Below are positions 6,224 to 7,406 of a stretch of DNA of 7,406 nt, piece by piece. The stretch comes from Eubacteriales Family XIII. Incertae Sedis bacterium. GTDB taxonomy: Bacteria > Bacillota_A > Clostridia > Peptostreptococcales > Anaerovoracaceae. The DNA is taken from positions 1-7,406 of the forward strand of contig JAITLA010000240.1 in the NCBI GenBank assembly GCA_031278145.1. The letters run 5' to 3'. Within the stretch, counting starts at the first letter, position 1. Each line of letters opens with the position of its first letter. The position numbers and the translations under genes were made by a program. The notes below the pieces were generated by a model. It did not search any database and was not told where the DNA came from. It worked only from the letters and a program-made list of their open reading frames with translations.

Positions 6224-6294
6224 GGCCGCGCGCGGGCGGCTGCGGTTCCCGGTCATGGGCGGCGCGCGGGGGCTCGGTGGCCGCGCGCGCGCGG
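6224..6294. repeat. Alternating CG palindromes between and inside converging genes
   Basis: CCGCGCGCGG (6226-6235) and CCGCGCGCGCGCGG (6281-6294) are self-complementary, and GGCCGCGCGCG occurs twice as a direct repeat (6224-6234 and 6279-6289). The first copy lies in the 35-bp gap between converging genes and could fold as GCCGC/GCGGC (6225-6229 with 6236-6240). There is no T-run, so a standard terminator is not supported. The 12-bp CG run could adopt Z-DNA and is prone to sequencing or replication slippage. Confidence 0.5.
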
Positions 6295-6873
6295 CGGGAC
6301 CTCGACAAACACGAGCGCGTCCGCGTCCCTGTCCTCCGAATCGTAGGCCACGAGGTCGCGGATCAGGGGATCCCGGATCAGGCGTTTCCATACGGTGTAC
6401 GTGGCGCGTATGAAGGCCTCGGACAGGGGCCGATTCTCCGAAAGCAAGGGGCAGGTATAGGGCAGGCGGCGGTCCATGGGGAAGCGGATCAGCCGCAGGC
6501 GCCCGTCCGCGAGCAGGTGGGGCGCCAGCGGGAAGAAGCGGCACTGCAAGGGGCGCAGCTCCCTTTGGCACAGGGGCGGAGTCTTGCACCTTATGAAATA
6601 GACGTGCCCGCGCCACGAATCGGGAAAATCCCCTTCCTCGGCTTTGGACGCGCTCCACTCAAACGAATCGCCGCGATCCTCGGACAACAGCAGCTTCTCC
6701 TCGCCGGGCAGCAGGTAGATGCCCAGCTTGAAACCCTGCGCGGTCACTTCCGCCTCGCCGGCGCAGCAGCAGGCGCTGCCGCACAGCAGGCCGCAGTCCC
6801 CGTCTATGGGGGACACCCTGTCCAGCAGCCTGTAGGCGGCCTCGAAACTTCTCTTGCGAATTGTGCTTTTCAT
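6253..6873 (-). CDS. YkgJ-like cysteine-cluster protein (putative zinc/iron-binding)
   Basis: A 206-residue soluble protein with nine cysteines in an ordered layout: C27, C31, C35-C36-C37 in DCGLLCGSACCC, then C96, C102 and C111 in PLQCRFFPL, and C141. The early C-x3-C-x3-CC cluster and the later RPLQCRFFPL segment resemble the YkgJ zinc/iron-chelating family, in which C-clusters and an RP-x-x-C-R-x-(Y/F)-P motif bind metal. GIYLLPGEE (51-59) is another segment I associate with Firmicute members. The biological role of the family is not established. ATG 6873 starts the part that looks like family sequence and lies about 34 nt after a probable transcription start; the earlier ATG at 6915 would overlap the -10 box. 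The ribosome site is weak. The last 14 or so residues (RARGHRAPARRP) are low-complexity and G+C-driven. It converges on the TraX-family gene, 35 bp apart. Confidence 0.72.
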   Translation of the reverse strand: MKSTIRKRSFEAAYRLLDRVSPIDGDCGLLCGSACCCAGEAEVTAQGFKLGIYLLPGEEKLLLSEDRGDSFEWSASKAEEGDFPDSWRGHVYFIRCKTPPLCQRELRPLQCRFFPLAPHLLADGRLRLIRFPMDRRLPYTCPLLSENRPLSEAFIRATYTVWKRLIRDPLIRDLVAYDSEDRDADALVFVEVPPRARGHRAPARRP

Positions 6874-6913
6874 GTTCTTAAGTCCCGTGTCTTTTTTCCG
6901 ATTGCTTGCCTCC

Positions 6914-6942
6914 ATTATACTATAAATCCGAACCAAGGCGGA
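6914..6942 (-). promoter_or_regulatory. Probable promoter of the cysteine-cluster gene
   Basis: Read on the minus strand, TATAAT lies at 6919-6914 and would start RNA near 6907, about 34 nt before the ATG at 6873. The -35 position 17 bp upstream (6942-6937) reads TCCGCC, a poor match. The -10 makes ATG 6915 an unlikely start, because it would sit inside the promoter. Confidence 0.45.
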
Positions 6943-7002
6943 GATATTTATGGCGCAACCACGACTTTGGCACAACAAAGACAGGGGGGCGGGTTTTTTA
7001 TG

Positions 7003-7031
7003 TTGTAAATCAAGTTATTGCGCTATATAAT
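7003..7031 (+). promoter_or_regulatory. Probable promoter of the secreted-protein operon
   Basis: TTGTAA (7003-7008) and TATAAT (7026-7031) are separated by the ideal 17 bp, making this the best core promoter in the window. RNA would begin near 7038. It faces away from the minus-strand cysteine-cluster promoter, about 85 bp apart. The intervening stretch contains a G-run and a T-run (6984-7000), with no hairpin before the T-run. Confidence 0.65.
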
Positions 7032-7038
7032 ACAAATA

Positions 7039-7081
7039 TGGCGAGAAAGCCAAGACGCGAAACCCGCGCCGGGCAAGCGTC
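7039..7081 (+). promoter_or_regulatory. Foldable 5' leader, class unknown
   Basis: Directly after the predicted start, TGGC (7039-7042) can pair with GCCA (7049-7052). Next, GACGC (7054-7058) can pair with GCGTC (7077-7081), enclosing an inner stem CCCG/CGGG (7063-7066 with 7070-7073) and an internal loop GAAA/CAA. About 40 nt of A-rich, unstructured sequence follow. I compared it by eye with c-di-GMP, fluoride and mini-ykkC riboswitch consensus features and saw no match. The stems are short and may be chance in G+C-rich DNA. Confidence 0.3.
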
Positions 7082-7126
7082 GAACAAAACGCAAAACAAC
7101 CGCGAAACCACAAGAGAGGCAAAATC

Positions 7127-7249
7127 ATGTGCAAGAAAGAAATCGCAATCGAATCTCGGGCCGCCCCCGCCGCCGCGCTCGACTTCGGCGTGGACCGGGA
7201 CGGCGCGCAAAACACCTTGCATAAATCAAACAGGAGGAATCCAAGATGA
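7127..7249 (+). CDS. Possible 40-residue small protein or leader peptide
   Basis: An ORF of 40 codons beginning MCKKEIAIESRAAPAAALDF. I do not recognise it. GAGAGG (7114-7119) lies 7 nt before the ATG as a moderate ribosome site. The middle third has a strong run of codons ending in G or C, as in the real genes here. Its stop (7247-7249) overlaps the start of the secreted-protein gene (7246-7248), so its translation could be coupled to that gene. It has no signal peptide or membrane segment and is mostly hydrophilic. It could be a regulatory leader peptide or a chance ORF; the downstream gene has its own strong ribosome site and does not need it. Confidence 0.35.
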   Translation: MCKKEIAIESRAAPAAALDFGVDRDGAQNTLHKSNRRNPR

Positions 7250-7406
7250 AAAAACCAAACCCGAAAAGAAGCTCACTGTGTCTTGCCCTTGCCCTGCTGC
7301 TCTGTGCGTCGCTTGCCGCCCCCGCGCTTGCGGCGGATACGGATCAGGTGTTCGGCGAAACCCTCAGCAATTATTATGCCGTCAGGAAGGACGGGAGCGT
7401 CTGGGA
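7246..7406 (+). CDS. Secreted protein, probably with RCC1-like repeats, cut by the right edge
   Basis: Only 53 codons are visible. ATG 7246 follows AGGAGG (7232-7237) at 8 nt, the strongest ribosome site in the window. Residues 1-29 form a clear Sec signal peptide: basic KKPNPKR, hydrophobic LCLALALLLCASLAAP, and an A-L-A cleavage site before ADTDQ. The mature part soon reads YYAVRKDGSVWE, resembling the start of an RCC1-type beta-propeller blade (A-V-x-x-D-G-x-x-W/Y-x-W-G), which many secreted Firmicute proteins carry in tandem. The signal peptide is certain; the RCC1 assignment rests on one partial repeat. C12 and C20 lie within the hydrophobic core rather than in a lipobox, so this is not a lipoprotein. 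Confidence 0.8.
   Translation, partial: MKKPNPKRSSLCLALALLLCASLAAPALAADTDQVFGETLSNYYAVRKDGSVW

Noticed and set aside
5375..6658. Long minus-strand open frame opposite the TraX-family gene
   Set aside because: Arg/Gln/Ala-rich antisense product typical of high-G+C shadows, and it spans both the TraX-family gene and the opposite-strand cysteine-cluster gene.
6984..7000. G-run followed by T-run suggesting an intrinsic terminator
   Set aside because: No matching C-rich arm precedes the T-run; only a 5-bp CTTTG/CAAAG pairing (6965-6969 with 6976-6980) lies nearby.
7039..7126. Known riboswitch in the leader
   Set aside because: Conserved core strings of the classes I could check by eye (c-di-GMP, fluoride, mini-ykkC) are absent.

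Overview
The window looks like chromosomal DNA from a high-G+C, gut-type Firmicute (Clostridia). The evidence is purine-rich Shine-Dalgarno sites (GGAGGGG, AGGAGG), a BceAB-type peptide-resistance ABC transporter of a kind largely confined to Firmicutes, a Firmicute-style TraX-family membrane protein, and strong G/C preference at third codon positions. No species can be named from this.

Layout. Positions 1-90 (minus) hold what is probably the first 30 codons of an unidentified gene running off the left edge. An IS200-type insertion sequence follows. Its transposase (279-707) has a ribosome binding site buried in a 16-bp inverted repeat (211-277), and a run of small hairpins lies downstream (696-800). 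Three more palindromes (814-930) fill the gap up to a promoter whose -10 box overlaps the last palindrome. That promoter would serve an AlgI/DltB-like MBOAT O-acyltransferase (1010-2428). After a 190-bp regulatory gap comes a tightly coupled three-gene operon: BceA-like ATPase (2620-3378), BceB-like permease (3375-5396) and TraX-family protein (5393-6217). Both junctions are ATGA overlaps. A TTACA-N4-TGTAA site upstream of the operon matches the known BceR-class operator, although no two-component system lies in the window. A convergent minus-strand gene (6253-6873) encodes a cysteine-cluster protein resembling the YkgJ zinc/iron-chelating family. Diverging from it, a good promoter (7003-7031) leads through a foldable leader and a possible 40-residue ORF into a secreted protein that starts at 7246 and is cut by the right edge; its visible part resembles an RCC1 repeat.

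Together the central genes suggest cell-envelope modification and defence: an MBOAT acyltransferase probably acting on an exported polymer, a transporter likely sensing or removing envelope-targeting peptide antibiotics, and a TraX-family putative acyltransferase translated with that transporter. The most unusual point is the TraX gene taking the operon position next to bceAB where a regulatory system is often found. No CRISPR array, tRNA, rRNA or clearly new system was found; the less explained parts are the palindrome cluster at 814-930, the bceAB-traX coupling, and the leader plus small ORF at 7039-7249.
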